Source: G965116155 sp965116155
GTDB lineage: Bacteria; Bdellovibrionota; Bdellovibrionia; Bdellovibrionales; UBA1609
DNA length: 64,000 nucleotides
Assembly (NCBI GenBank): GCA_965116155.1
Contig: OZ220488.1
Coordinates: 930,001 to 994,000, forward strand
Direction of reading: 5' to 3'
Shown here piece by piece: positions 25,420-35,456 of this stretch. The notes beneath the pieces are model-generated. The model saw only the letters and a list, made by a program, of their open reading frames with translations, searched no databases and was not told where the DNA came from. A program made the translations under genes and the position numbers. The stretch's first letter is position 1; each line of letters starts with the position of its first letter.

Positions 25420-25953
25420 ATGTGTTTTCTTTCACTACTGGGGAAGTTCAGTCTTTTTGTGCTGTTTATTTTGCCTCAGGCTTTGGGAGATGCTTCGGCT
25501 AGGGATACTTTTCCGTGGCCGTGGGGTCAGACCTGTCCCTTGTACCCTGATCATATTCAAGGCAAATGGGCTGCTATGAGCCCTGGGGGCCGCGGCACCA
25601 AGGTGTATGCCTATTTTGAAATCCATGGGCAAAAGGTAGAAGAAAACCAAAATGTCGATTTGTGGCATATGCGCATTAGGCGCTTAGGCGCAGACTCGGA
25701 AAAGCTCGTGGCCCATGGTGTGGGATTTTGGTCCTCTAACGAGATGCACCTAGATGTGCCCCTTTGGGGACGTGGCAGACAGACCTGTAACTACACAGCC
25801 AGTTTGCACTCTTACTCTAGGCACTCACAACAAAAATGCACCGACCCCATGGCCTTTACAAAAGAGCACCAACAGCCTGTTATGCTGTTGTTTTTGGACC
25901 CCATGGATGAAGATTCTTGTATGCCGAAGCGTTTTTATTTAAAACGCAAATAA
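25420..25953 (+). CDS. exported protein of unknown function
   Basis: 177 residues with a signal peptide (LGKFSLFVLFILPQALGDASA). The mature part is rich in Trp, His and aromatic residues and contains four or more Cys (TCPLYP, QTCNYT, QKCTDP, DSCMPK) that could form two disulfides. No family was recognised. The start at 25420 lies 29 nt after the trigger factor stop. The 3' end overlaps tsaE in convergent orientation by 19 nt. Confidence 0.65.
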   Translation: MCFLSLLGKFSLFVLFILPQALGDASARDTFPWPWGQTCPLYPDHIQGKWAAMSPGGRGTKVYAYFEIHGQKVEENQNVDLWHMRIRRLGADSEKLVAHGVGFWSSNEMHLDVPLWGRGRQTCNYTASLHSYSRHSQQKCTDPMAFTKEHQQPVMLLFLDPMDEDSCMPKRFYLKRK

Positions 25954-26393
25954 CGCCCCTGGGGAGCAAATAAAAACTCCAAATAAAACTTGTGCCACCC
26001 TTCAGGCCAAAAATCTTGTGGCATTTTGTCGCCCCACTCTACCAAAATAAGCCCCTGCGGTTTTTGAAACAAATCGCACAAACCCGTAGCCTCAAACACC
26101 TGCACCATGGACGCACCAGCAGGCTCCAAACGAAACAAATCTAGATGATCCGCCTCTAGAGTGCCCGCACTGGGCGCAGGAGCGGGGTACTGGTACACAT
26201 TATGCAAAGCAAAGGTGGGCGACGCAGGCTTATCGCCTCCCAAAACTTTTAATAGCTTTTTAACAAACGTGGTCTTGCCCACCCCCATAGGACCGCTCAT
26301 TATAACTAGACTGCGCTGGGCAAGGTGATTTGCAAAGTCCGCCGCCCAGCCCTCAAGAAAAAACTCATCAGGCAAATGCACCACCTGCGTCAT
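25935..26393 (-). CDS. tsaE: tRNA threonylcarbamoyladenosine biosynthesis ATPase TsaE
   Basis: The 152-residue protein has the Walker A motif GPMGVGKTTFVK (residues 35-46), the switch-like SPTFALHNVYQY segment and the DHLDLFRLE motif, and ends with the conserved EWGDKMP region. TsaE acts with TsaB and TsaD to transfer threonylcarbamoyl to A37 of ANN-decoding tRNAs. Its ATG overlaps the aminotransferase stop by one base (ATGA), so the two genes are translationally coupled. Confidence 0.93.
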   Translation of the reverse strand: MTQVVHLPDEFFLEGWAADFANHLAQRSLVIMSGPMGVGKTTFVKKLLKVLGGDKPASPTFALHNVYQYPAPAPSAGTLEADHLDLFRLEPAGASMVQVFEATGLCDLFQKPQGLILVEWGDKMPQDFWPEGWHKFYLEFLFAPQGRYLRFK

Positions 26394-27673
26394 CAGGGTG
26401 CGGAGTGCCCCCTAAGCTTGCTATGCGCCTCTACTGCCGCCCGCGGCGCAAGGCATGACAAAAAATCCTTAATCCGTTCTATGGCTCTTAGCAGGTCTTG
26501 CTCTGGCACAATATAACTAAGCCGCACATAGCCCTCCATGCCAAACTCTTCTCCCGGCACAGCAGCCACCAACTGATCGCGCAACAGGTACTCGCAAAAT
26601 TTTCCACTCGTTTCCACAAGTTCACCGGTTTTTAAGCTTTTGCCCAAGCACTTTTGAATGTTAATCCAAATGTAAAACGCTCCCTGCGGGGGATGAAAAC
26701 TAAACTCCGGCACAGAACCCAAAAGCTCCACCACTAGGTCGCGCCTTTTGCGCAGCTCCACACGGGTGCGTGCAATATCGGCGCCACCTTGCTTAATGGC
26801 CACCAGTGTAGCGGCTTGCGAGACAGAGCTAGCGCAGCTCACTGACTGGCTTTGAAACTTGCTCATCGCCTGAACCAAAGGGCGCGGACCCAAAGCCCAA
26901 CCCACACGCCAGCCGGTCATCGCGTACACCTTAGAGGCCCCATTTACCACCAGAACCTGACGCACAAGCTCAGGACAGGCCTGCAAAATATGCGGGCTCA
27001 CCACTAAGCGGTCATCGAAAACCAACTGATTGTAAAGATCGTCGCTTACAACCAAAACCTCAGGGTGCTCTTTTAACACCGAACCCAAAGCCTTAAGCTC
27101 TGCAGCGGAGTAGAACAAACCCGTAGGGTTGCTGGGAGAATTTAAAATCAGCATCCGCGTGCGCGGGGTAATAGCCGCACGCAAAATGTCGGCCCGCAGT
27201 TTGAAGCCGTCTTTTTCGTAAGTCGCTACAGCCTTAACCATCCCTCCAGCCAATTGCACCTGCGAAGGGTAGCTCACCCAATAAGGCGCTGGCACGATCA
27301 CCTCATCGCCTGGGTTAATAACCGATTGCATAGCGCTAAACAAAATCATTTTGCCACCAGTAGACACCGTGACATCTTGTTCGGAGTACTGCGTACCCAA
27401 CTGCTGGTTAACATTTTGTGCAATGGCCTCACACAAAGACGGATCGCCCTTTGCAGGTGTGTAGCGGGTTAGGTTTTGCTCAATGGCCTCAATGCCTGCT
27501 CGCTTAGCCACTTGAAAGCTATCCCAATCCGGTTCGCCTAAACTTAAAGAGATCACATCCTCGCCGCGGCTTTTAAGCTCTTTTGTGCGGGCCCCTAAAA
27601 GCAACGTCGCAGAGGCTTTAAGCTGGTTAATGCGCTGTGAAATTTGTATGTCTTTTTGCGTGGCTTTTTGCAT
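26393..27673 (-). CDS. aspC: class I/II PLP-dependent aminotransferase (aspartate aminotransferase type)
   Basis: The 426-residue protein is a fold-type I aminotransferase. Motifs include SLGEPDWDS near the N-terminus, NSPSNPTGLFYS (substrate and cofactor Asn), DDLYNQLVF (Asp pairing with the PLP pyridine) and the Schiff-base Lys in VNGASKVYAMTGWRVGW, and Arg in the FGMEGYVRLSYI region that binds the substrate carboxylate. It fits subgroup I-gamma aspartate/aromatic aminotransferases; the exact substrate is uncertain. The last 20 or so residues extend past the usual end and overlap tsaE by one base. Confidence 0.92.
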   Translation of the reverse strand: MQKATQKDIQISQRINQLKASATLLLGARTKELKSRGEDVISLSLGEPDWDSFQVAKRAGIEAIEQNLTRYTPAKGDPSLCEAIAQNVNQQLGTQYSEQDVTVSTGGKMILFSAMQSVINPGDEVIVPAPYWVSYPSQVQLAGGMVKAVATYEKDGFKLRADILRAAITPRTRMLILNSPSNPTGLFYSAAELKALGSVLKEHPEVLVVSDDLYNQLVFDDRLVVSPHILQACPELVRQVLVVNGASKVYAMTGWRVGWALGPRPLVQAMSKFQSQSVSCASSVSQAATLVAIKQGGADIARTRVELRKRRDLVVELLGSVPEFSFHPPQGAFYIWINIQKCLGKSLKTGELVETSGKFCEYLLRDQLVAAVPGEEFGMEGYVRLSYIVPEQDLLRAIERIKDFLSCLAPRAAVEAHSKLRGHSAP

Positions 27674-27807
27674 GGTGATTTTTAGTTCCTTAATAGTTTC
27701 TTAATGGTTCCTTAAATAAAGGGTTTGTAGCACATGGGATTAAAAATACTTAAAAACATAGCAGCAGCATCCAACATATGCAGTGGTTAGTGGGTGAAAG
27801 TTTACTT

Positions 27808-28341
27808 TTAGTGCGGTGATTTTGTAAAGCTAGGCGCATCCATTGCTGCAAGCGCCACACCGGTGCTTTCTTTAAGCGCTGCGGCCACCTCCTGCGGAAC
27901 AAAAGGTTTTAAGTCTCCCCCGAGCCGGGCGAGCTCTTTAACCCAGCGCGAAGAAAGATGCGCATACTGCGGATGCGCCAAAACAAACAAACTCTCTAAA
28001 GCGCAGCCATGCCTATCGCTCAACTGCACGTTAGTAAAAGCCAGCTTGGACTCATGGTGCAAATCCCCAGGGCCCCTAAGGCCCCTTAAAAGCACATCGG
28101 CACCCACCTGCTGGGCGTAATCCACCAAAAGGCCAAAGCAAACCCCCACATGGAGGTTGTCTACGTGCCGCAAAACCTGTTGCACCAGCCTAAAGCGCGT
28201 CTTAAGCGGCAGGAGGTAGTTTTTGTCCTCAGAACTCGCTACCGCCACAAAAAATCTCTCAAACTTAGGTGCAAAACGTGTAATAAGATCCACGTGACCA
28301 AAAGTTAAAGGGTCAAAACTGCCGGCGTATAAGGCCTTCAA
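27808..28341 (-). CDS. coaD: pantetheine-phosphate adenylyltransferase
   Basis: From the TTG at 28341, which follows a GAGGTG site, the protein starts MKALYAGSFDPLTFGHVDLI, the nucleotidyltransferase signature (T/HxGH). It transfers AMP to 4'-phosphopantetheine, the penultimate step of coenzyme A synthesis. The LLRGLRGPGDLHHE segment and the QYAHLSSRWVKELARLGGD region (ISSSxVRE-like motif) are present. The 177-residue length is slightly above the usual 160 because of a C-terminal tail. The ORF upstream of 28341 has no family support. Confidence 0.92.
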   Translation of the reverse strand: MKALYAGSFDPLTFGHVDLITRFAPKFERFFVAVASSEDKNYLLPLKTRFRLVQQVLRHVDNLHVGVCFGLLVDYAQQVGADVLLRGLRGPGDLHHESKLAFTNVQLSDRHGCALESLFVLAHPQYAHLSSRWVKELARLGGDLKPFVPQEVAAALKESTGVALAAMDAPSFTKSPH

Positions 28342-28642
28342 AATACACCTCGAAAAACAGGTTTTTATAAAAAAATCTTTTGCCTTGTATAACAAAATAA
28401 AGGCGATAGGTTAAGTCCAAAAACCTAAAACGCCATTTTTTGAGCAAAAGAGGGGGTTTGTATGACACAGCGCCAGCAGAGGGCTTGTTATTGCTACCCA
28501 GCACCTGGGGCAGCCTGTATCTAATACCCCTTTAGAGCGCTATTAGCGTATATATTTTTTACGAAACGGCGGCCAGAGCTGCGGGCTGGGTTAATGTATT
28601 GCGAAGGTTTGGGGGCTGAGGGTTATTCCAGAAGTTAAAGCT
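28342..28642. other. 301-bp intergenic region without recognisable gene
   Basis: It lies between the divergent coaD and VWFA-protein genes and should hold both promoters. It is AT-rich near 28370-28440 and 28530-28560. No hairpin element of the dispersed family and no convincing sigma70 box pair was identified by eye. Confidence 0.5.
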
Positions 28643-29824
28643 ATGAAAGCAACATTTATACATATTGGCGTTTTGTGTGGGCTGGTTGCAGTATTTTTGC
28701 AGGGGCCCGTATGGGCGGGAGAGCCCAAAGGCCAAGGGCCTTTGGTATTGGAGGCGGCGCCCGACTCTGACTCGGGCCGGCTTACTGTAAAGGAGCGGCG
28801 CGATAAGGAGCGCTTGGGTGAAACATGGCAAATTAAGGACGGTGAGACCTTGCCGGCGGAGTATGAGGATGAAGCCGGAACAGATGGAGTGCACGATTTT
28901 GCTCCTAGGGGCAAGGGCGTTATTAGGATCGACACCCGTTTGGTTGTGGTAAACGCCAGCGTGCTAGACAGTATGGGGCGCGTTATTACGGGCTTGTCGC
29001 CGCGGCATTTTTCGTTAAAAGACGCCGGCAAGCCTAACGAAATTACACATTTTGCTCAGGTGGAGGCTCCGTTGAGCCTGGGCGTGGTGCTAGATATTTC
29101 GGGCAGTATGGAGTGGAAGATGGGCGCGGCCCGAGAGGCCGTGGCGAAGTTTTTAGGCACATCTAATAAGGAGGATGAGTTTTTTCTAGTAGGCTTTAGC
29201 TCGCGGCCTGTTTTGTATCAAAGCATGACCCGCGATTTAGAAAGCCTCAAGGCTAGGGGTATGTTTTTAGAGTCTGAGGGTATGACCAGCCTGTACGATG
29301 CTGTACACATGGCTGGACAGTATATGGACGAGAGCGCGCAAAATCCACGCAAGGTGCTGCTGATTATATCGGATGGTATAGATAACCATAGCCGGCACAC
29401 CAGGAGAACAATCAAAAAAATGCTCCAAGAGATGGATATTCAAGTATACGCCATAGGTCTGCATGCGCATGAAACCTACGCCCCAGCAACCCCTTCTATC
29501 GCCATGCAAGGCCAAGGTGTTCCGTTTAGTGAAAGCCTAAAAGGCCAGGAAGACCTGCGTATTATATCGGAGGCCACAGGAGGCAGAGCCTTTGCTCTGG
29601 ACAATATAAAAGACCTACCCGCTACGGCAGAAAGAATCAGCTCCGAAATACGCAACCAATTTGTTATAGGCTTTACACCCACCAAACTCAGCCCTAAAGA
29701 GCAGTCGCGAATGTCTAAAACCGGTAACGGGATCTTACGCAAATTAAAGCTCGTGCTTAAAAAAATTCCAGGTCTACCGTTCACAAAGCTCTACTACAAC
29801 AACACCTACCACTATTCAGAGTAG
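28643..29824 (+). CDS. exported VWFA-related domain protein
   Basis: The 393-residue protein has a signal peptide (residues 1-26, ending VWAG), a charged linker, then a region IDTRLVVVNASVLDSMGRVI that precedes VWA domains in the VWFA-related family first defined in Acidobacteria. The VWA domain (about residues 147-345) has the MIDAS motif VVLDISGSME (DxSxS), the conserved Thr in EGMTSLYDAV and Asp in LIISDGIDNHS. Such proteins bind metal and partner proteins in the periplasm or at the surface. The gene stands alone between coaD and an ankyrin gene. Confidence 0.88.
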   Translation: MKATFIHIGVLCGLVAVFLQGPVWAGEPKGQGPLVLEAAPDSDSGRLTVKERRDKERLGETWQIKDGETLPAEYEDEAGTDGVHDFAPRGKGVIRIDTRLVVVNASVLDSMGRVITGLSPRHFSLKDAGKPNEITHFAQVEAPLSLGVVLDISGSMEWKMGAAREAVAKFLGTSNKEDEFFLVGFSSRPVLYQSMTRDLESLKARGMFLESEGMTSLYDAVHMAGQYMDESAQNPRKVLLIISDGIDNHSRHTRRTIKKMLQEMDIQVYAIGLHAHETYAPATPSIAMQGQGVPFSESLKGQEDLRIISEATGGRAFALDNIKDLPATAERISSEIRNQFVIGFTPTKLSPKEQSRMSKTGNGILRKLKLVLKKIPGLPFTKLYYNNTYHYSE

Positions 29825-29945
29825 GAGCTTAACGACACAGAAGGAGCGGAGCCTTGAGCTCCCCATAGAAAGGGTCGCATCAGGTGGACTGAATGTTGTA
29901 TAATGGTGCCAAAGACGCCACTGCGGCAATTAAAGGGGGCAGTAA

Positions 29946-30905
29946 TTGGCACGCGCTAATATGTGGATTGTTTTTGCAAGTGTTGTAAGTGGTGGTGTTT
30001 TTTTAGGGGGTGCGAAATGCGCCTGGTCTTTGCGGCCTGAGGCTTCGCGCAACCAAAACACCACCGAAAGCCGCAGTATAGAGCCCGTGCCTAGTGTAAG
30101 CCTTTACACACTTGGCAATAATTTGCACCGCAGCGCTTGTAAAGAAGCTGAGCCATGGACAGAGCTAGCACCTGAGCTCATAAATCAAATCAATCAACAT
30201 AAATTTACCCCCCTGCATGCCACTGTACGCTGCGCTAATTTAGAAAAAACCCAAAAACTTTTAGAGCACAGAGCTGTGGCGCAACACGACGGACGCACAT
30301 GCTGGACACAAATGTGGCTGCCTTGCATTTGGGATAATTTTTGGACCCAATCTACCAAAGGCGACACTCCTATGCATGCTTTGGCGTTACTTAAAGAGGC
30401 AGATACGGCAAAGCCTTTGTTGTTGCTTTTAAAAAAGCATGGCGGATCCCTGGATGCTCTGAATGCTAAAAAGCTTAGCCCCTTGGGGGTGGCCGCGCAG
30501 TACAACCACTGGCAAGTGGCAGAGCTGCTTGTAAATTCTGGGGCCGACCCGGCTGCAGGAGAGTTGCGCGGCTTGTGGCATAAGATGGGCCTTACTCCTT
30601 TGCATATTGCTGCACAAAAGGGGCATTACTCTTTGGCGCGTTTTTTAGTTACGCGCATAAACGGCGACAAAATCAATTTGCCAACGCCGGATACAGGAGA
30701 CACGGCTTTGCACTTAGCTATGCAGCATGGCTATGTACACACTGTGCGCGCATTATTGCACCATGGGGGTGCTGCCATTAGACCTTCAGTTAAAGCCAAA
30801 AACTTCAAAGGCCAGGTGCCGATGGATTTTTTAAAAAACCTAAAGCCCGAAACCAAAAAACGCATGGAAATCACCATGAAGTACAGTGGGTTATTTAAAG
30901 ATTAA
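29946..30905 (+). CDS. ankyrin-repeat protein with N-terminal hydrophobic segment
   Basis: The TTG at 29946 follows AAAGGGGGC; an ATG at 29961 is an alternative. The 319-residue protein has a signal-like segment (MWIVFASVVSGGVFLGG) and five or six ankyrin repeats (FTPLHATVRCANLEKTQKLL, DTPMHALALLKEADTAKPLL, LSPLGVAAQYNHWQVAELLV, LTPLHIAAQKGHYSLARFLV, DTALHLAMQHGYVHTVRALL). It is probably exported. It is followed by dispersed elements that bridge to the convergent gene at 31257. Confidence 0.85.
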   Translation: MARANMWIVFASVVSGGVFLGGAKCAWSLRPEASRNQNTTESRSIEPVPSVSLYTLGNNLHRSACKEAEPWTELAPELINQINQHKFTPLHATVRCANLEKTQKLLEHRAVAQHDGRTCWTQMWLPCIWDNFWTQSTKGDTPMHALALLKEADTAKPLLLLLKKHGGSLDALNAKKLSPLGVAAQYNHWQVAELLVNSGADPAAGELRGLWHKMGLTPLHIAAQKGHYSLARFLVTRINGDKINLPTPDTGDTALHLAMQHGYVHTVRALLHHGGAAIRPSVKAKNFKGQVPMDFLKNLKPETKKRMEITMKYSGLFKD

Positions 30906-31259
30906 ATCAGAGCGCTAGGAAAATGCCCTGGGACAAAGTGCGTAAGCATAAAAGTGTTAGTGAGGACGCCCTGGCCAGAGAGCGCAGCCTGCTGACACAC
31001 CTTTAGGTGTGCAAGGCAAGCGGTCTAAGCCAGGGTGCCCTCACGTGCTGGATAAAGTGCAGTCTCTAGCGCAACCCCCTTTAGGGGGTGTCCGCGATAG
31101 AGACAAGCGTCCCGCAGGGCCGTAGAAGCTTCATAGGTCGCAAAATTCTCTGTAAGACGCTTGGCACCCTGATGGCCGCCCCGTGGGGCTATCAGTGCGC
31201 CGACGCTTTGCTTCAGAGAATTTTACTAGCACTCTGATGCTTACGCAACTAGCACTCTA
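30906..31259. repeat. dispersed palindromic elements bridging convergent genes
   Basis: Starts ATCAGAGCGCTAGGAAAATG directly after the ankyrin stop. Included are GCGTAAGCATAAAAGTG, arms GCCCTGGCC and AGCCAGGGTGCCCTCAC, AGTCTCTAGCGC with GCGATAGAGAC, and CACCCTGATGGCC with GGGGCTATCAGTG. It ends CTAGCACTCTAA, which supplies the stop codon of the minus-strand gene. Confidence 0.8.
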
Positions 31260-31958
31260 AAACTCCTTAGGCTCAAAGTTGGCGTCGTTTATGATGCTGG
31301 CACTAGATCCCGTAGCACGAATCACAAACAACCTGTTCCGCTTAGCAAACTTAATCGCATTCTCATTAGCCTTCAAATAAGCCACCGCACCATAAATGGA
31401 TTTGTCCTTATAATTAGGAAACATCTCCTTAAACGACATAAGCTTACCAATAAAATATCCCACATCCTCCGGACTTAACGCACTCTTAACCTCCACCACC
31501 ACAATCTTGGAAGCATTCTCCACCACAAGATCAAACTCATACTGTTGATCCCTGGTTTTCCCAATCTCTCTCGAACGCACCTCCTTAGCCTCTATACCCC
31601 ACTCAAGTAACAATTTTTCCAAATCACCCGCTACAAGGCTTTCCACAAATTGGCCCCAACGATGGTCCTGTGTGCCTTTCACGCCATTAATCTGCCGATC
31701 CGTTTTTTCTATCTGCACAGCAAGCTCTTTAAACTTTTTATCCACCTCCGCACGGCTTTTTGCCATCTTCCTGTCGGTTTCTTTACGGCTTTTCGCCATT
31801 TGCTTTTCTGTTTCCGCACGGCTTTTTGCCATTTGCTTTTCTGTCCTCTCATGCGACTCTGCCAGGCGCTTGCTAATTCGATCCAGAGACTTAGACAAAT
31901 TCTCAATAATACGATCCATACGATCCAAATCGCCAGTTAGTACCTTTTTTTCTGCCAT
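31257..31958 (-). CDS. coiled-coil PD-(D/E)XK nuclease-like protein (DUF3782-type)
   Basis: The 233-residue protein has an N-terminal coiled coil with 11-residue repeats (EKQMAKSRAETEKQMAKSR, about residues 40-90). A restriction-endonuclease-like domain follows, with the core YEFDLVVENASKIVVVEVKS (E-x-D and the ExK motif near residue 150). This architecture is common in cyanobacteria and other phyla and often spreads between genomes; its biological role is not established. The ATG at 31958 follows AGGAGGG. The TAG stop at 31257-31259 is formed by the end of a dispersed hairpin element. Confidence 0.8.
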   Translation of the reverse strand: MAEKKVLTGDLDRMDRIIENLSKSLDRISKRLAESHERTEKQMAKSRAETEKQMAKSRKETDRKMAKSRAEVDKKFKELAVQIEKTDRQINGVKGTQDHRWGQFVESLVAGDLEKLLLEWGIEAKEVRSREIGKTRDQQYEFDLVVENASKIVVVEVKSALSPEDVGYFIGKLMSFKEMFPNYKDKSIYGAVAYLKANENAIKFAKRNRLFVIRATGSSASIINDANFEPKEF

Positions 31959-32034
31959 CGCTTGACGCCCTCCTAACGAAGGAGAGTATCTACTTTTATT
32001 GCTTTTTTGTCTATAGAATTGCTATGGATTTCCC

Positions 32035-32517
32035 TTAGTGCACGGGGCTTTGACGTAAGTGCGGTCGCGATAGGCTTAGAGATCGCACAAGGCTACAGAT
32101 TTGCAGGGCCATAGAGAGCTGTCTAGTGCACAAAAATGCCTCAGGCAGGACCACTTGTCCCGTAAGGATAAAAGCGCCAGCAAAAACACTTTGATCAGAG
32201 ACGCAGACACATTGGCAGCCCCTGCAAAGGGCGCCAGCCAAGGTGGCAAGAGAGGTTCCCACTCAAGGTGTTTTTGCGCGCTAGACAGCTATCAACGCGC
32301 CGATAGCTTTGGACGATCTGTAGGTCCAAAGCGTACACACTCTCGTAGATGACCCGCTTCTCGCGGCGCTATCAGGTAAACGGCGTAGGGCTGAGGACAG
32401 AAGCTATCCAGCACGTGAGGGCGCCCTGGCATGGACCGCTTGCCTTGCGCACATGAAAGTGCTCTATCGGCTGCGCTCTCCGGCCAGGGCACCCTCACTA
32501 ACACTTTTATGCTCGTG
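32035..32517. repeat. dispersed palindromic elements; 300 bp duplicated at 52428-52727
   Basis: Contains a GTCGCGATAGGC...ACAAGGCTACAG hairpin in which one arm no longer matches, GTGCACAAAAATGCCTCAGG, and a CTTTGGAC...GTCCAAAG hairpin near 32308-32332. It ends in ACTTTTATGCTCGTGC, which abuts the lipoprotein stop. From 32100 to 32400 it is nearly identical to 52428-52727 beside lipoprotein copy 4. No gene is supported in 31959-32517. Confidence 0.8.
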
Positions 32518-35384
32518 CTACTCGCACCTAAAGTACAAATGCTTGTCGGGAGCCCAAGAGTTGGATGACGTGGCTCCTGTTTCCTGTAATGCTGTGAGCG
32601 TGTTGTTAGAGTCGATAGTAAGACGCACTCCGAAACACTTGTCATCTAAGTTAGTACCCGCTACAGGGCAAGTACTCGGTGTGACCTTTTTCGACGCCGA
32701 AGCCTCAGCAAATGTCGTAGCATTAAGCACCACCATTTTAAGCGTTTTGCTACTGTCCTCACACTGGATCTTAGCCGTTTTGCCATCAGCATCGAGCCGC
32801 CTGTCTAAACCACCCAACCTGTCCCAAGAGAAAGAGTCAATCAAGTACGTAAGCGTCACAGCATCGTTGGTGTCGTCGTACAAATAATCATTGCCCTTAC
32901 CACCATACAGCACCTTGGTTATAGCATGGGACGAATTCAATGTATCTGCTCCATCGGTATAGCCCCAAAGCTTTTTCGCAGACCCCTCGTCCATAAGCAC
33001 CCAATTTGCCTGCCAGTAGCCGTCCTCGCCCTTTGCAACACCGTGCTTAGTATACCTTATGCGATGGTAGTACCTAATATTAACATCTGTCTCAAGCCTT
33101 GATGCAGACACGGCGCTTCGGGTTTCATTTGTACCCTTACACCAAGTGTCATCTAAAATATTTCCAGACGGGGTCTCATCTGCATTGGCACCGGTTTTTT
33201 TGCAAATCTGAATCTCACGCCCGTTGCGAGCTTCTCGCGTTTTAGCGTTACCTAAAAAAGGGTGCCATGCGTTTATTAAACCAAATCCAATAGGGTAGTA
33301 GATTTTAGGGTCACTAGATGAAATTAACCCCTCTCCGGCAACCCCCGCCCGGCTACTACCACCAATACGTTCTTCAATTAAAGCATCTGTAAGGGCCCGC
33401 ATGTGCAACTTAGGAATTATGGCGCATTTATCATCAAGAATCACACCATCTTGCATATCACCTAAATTCCCTTTGCAACGGCAGTCCGCGTTGTCGTCCC
33501 CTTGCTGAGCTTTGTTGGCACAGGTCTCTGCTAAACGGGTACACAGCTTTATACTGCCTTGCCGCACAGAAAAGCTCTTGTCATCATTAAGATTTGCAGA
33601 TTTACATGCTACAAGCTTAGTTGTGCCTGTCGCACCTGTCTCTTGAGACTCAGCCTCTGCAGCATGCGTGTTCCACGCTAAGTCATCCTCCGCTTTAGCA
33701 GGCGCCATAGCATAAGTGTAATGATGCTCCGTTGATACATTGCTTAAGGTGTACGAAAAGACTCCACCGCTTTTCGCCACATCCGCAGCAGCAATATAAC
33801 CCGCCTTCTGCCACGTCACACCACCTAGCACCCTTTTCAAAATATGCACACCCGCCACTGTGCGCTCTGCTACAGGTGAAGTTTCTACGCTCACTTCATC
33901 ACAACTGTCTAACTCACCCGCATTACTCGCTAAGTGGTACATGCTATCTGCTGCCGCCGCGTTGCACTCCCACGTAAACACCAAGCTCCCAGCCGTGGCA
34001 CTAGCTTTTACCTTTGCCTTAGCAAAAGGAACCCCCAACGCAGGACCCTCAGCAAGAGGTGACACCACGCACATATTAGATTTAATAACACCATCGGTGT
34101 CTTGCGTAGCAGTCACTGTGGCTTTACAACTGCAACTTGCATCCTCCGCACCTGTTACTCTTTTATGCCCGCACACATCGGCTTTGTTGTGGCACACATC
34201 GGATGCAACCAATCCTGGTGTTTCTTGCGTAGCACCAGCCGTAGCTTTACACGTACAGTCTGCGTTATTAGTTGCTACGTGAGTTTTAGTGCCGCAAAGC
34301 TTATTCACCACACACATGCCTGAATCAATAACACCCGCAACATCGGTGGCGTCTGCAACGTTGATCTTGCACGTACAGCTTGCACCAGCCGTACCCGTTT
34401 GAGGTTTTTGACCACATACCGCTGTACTTAAAGTACATTTGCCTGCAGCAACCACACCTTTTTTAGTGGCACCACTTTGGGTGCAAGAGCATGCATCGCC
34501 TGCACTGGCACTGCTGCCTGCAGCTTTCTCACCACACACCTCACTAGGCGTATCGTCACCATCATCGCCATCATCACCATCGTCGCCGTCATTGTTGTCG
34601 TCATCATTGTCATCGTTGTTGTTACCGGACACGGGCTTTGTAATGTTGTCCTCTTCATCCTCACCTAAACCAAAAGCCTCATCAGCGTCGTCATCCCCGC
34701 CCCAGTGCACGGCTACAAACAAATACCCATCACCACTGGCTGCACCACCATCATCTGTAGACTTCACCGCTACATCTGCACCACCAAAAGCTAGCACTGC
34801 ACCTACGTCTTCAGACTCCGTATCATCGTCTTCACCTTCAAAACGAACCGCTTGCTTGCCGAGCTTTTTTGTTTTATCTAAATCATCAGAGTCTATAAGA
34901 AAAAACAGCATATCCCTGTGTTGACTTCCACCTCGTCATCGTCACCGTCATTGTCGTCCAGCTCGTATAGGTAGATTTTTTCATCCGACAACGCGAGCAA
35001 ACCTTTAGCCACTTTTTCAGGCAAATCTTCTGCAGAATCCGCACACTCTATATCAAGCGTGTGGTCTTTGTTATCTACTTGGTATTCTAACTCGTAGGTA
35101 TCTGCAGGATCGTCTGGACAATCACCTGTACCAAACTCCACATCTGACTCACTTTGAGACATGCGGACCTTGGCTTCCGCCACACCATGCAGCGACGCTA
35201 AAAAGGGCTTAAGGTCGTAGTCAGTACCACCGCTCGGCACGACCAAGGTGTCGTGGTCTTTAAGCACTGCGGCCCTAAGGTCTTTCGACGCCGCCACGGT
35301 TACTGTTGTCTCATCACCACAGGCCCCCACCATAAAAGCACAAGCCAAAACCGTACAAAAAATAGCAACTAACTGCCTACTCAC
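32518..35384 (-). pseudogene. mosaic Asp-rich Cys-repeat lipoprotein, copy 1 (frameshifted)
   Basis: GTG 35384, with GGAGGG five bases upstream, begins a lipoprotein signal ending FMVGAC. The N-terminal domain (KDHDTLVVPSGGTDYDLKPF onward) is followed by an Asp/Asn linker, four cysteine modules (CGxK...CxCK...C), a beta-rich domain, a fifth module and a conserved C-terminal domain (LYGGKGNDYLYD, LIDSFSWDRLGGL). Compared with copy 4, one C is missing from the CCCC at about 34914-34916, which breaks the frame after DDDEVEVNTG; restoring it gives 955 residues. As read, the gene makes only a short secreted N-terminal domain. Function unknown; probably outer-membrane or surface lipoprotein. Confidence 0.8.
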
Positions 35385-35456
35385 AAAACCCTCCATGGAT
35401 AACATGACCCTACAGACACATCGGCTCAAACAGGCAAAAAGCTCAAGTGCGACCAA

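Noticed and set aside
33700..33760. RTX toxin assignment for the lipoprotein family from the GGxGNDYL motif
   Set aside because: Each protein has only one such nonapeptide-like motif, no tandem RTX array, and a lipoprotein signal instead of a type I secretion signal.
34439..34924. Ser/Pro-rich plus-strand ORFs opposite the lipoprotein genes (also 38854-39779, 41698-42456, 54641-55189)
   Set aside because: They are mirror images of the Asp/Asn-rich and Cys-module coding sequence; composition follows from the GAC/GAT repeats on the other strand and no ribosome binding sites or families were found.
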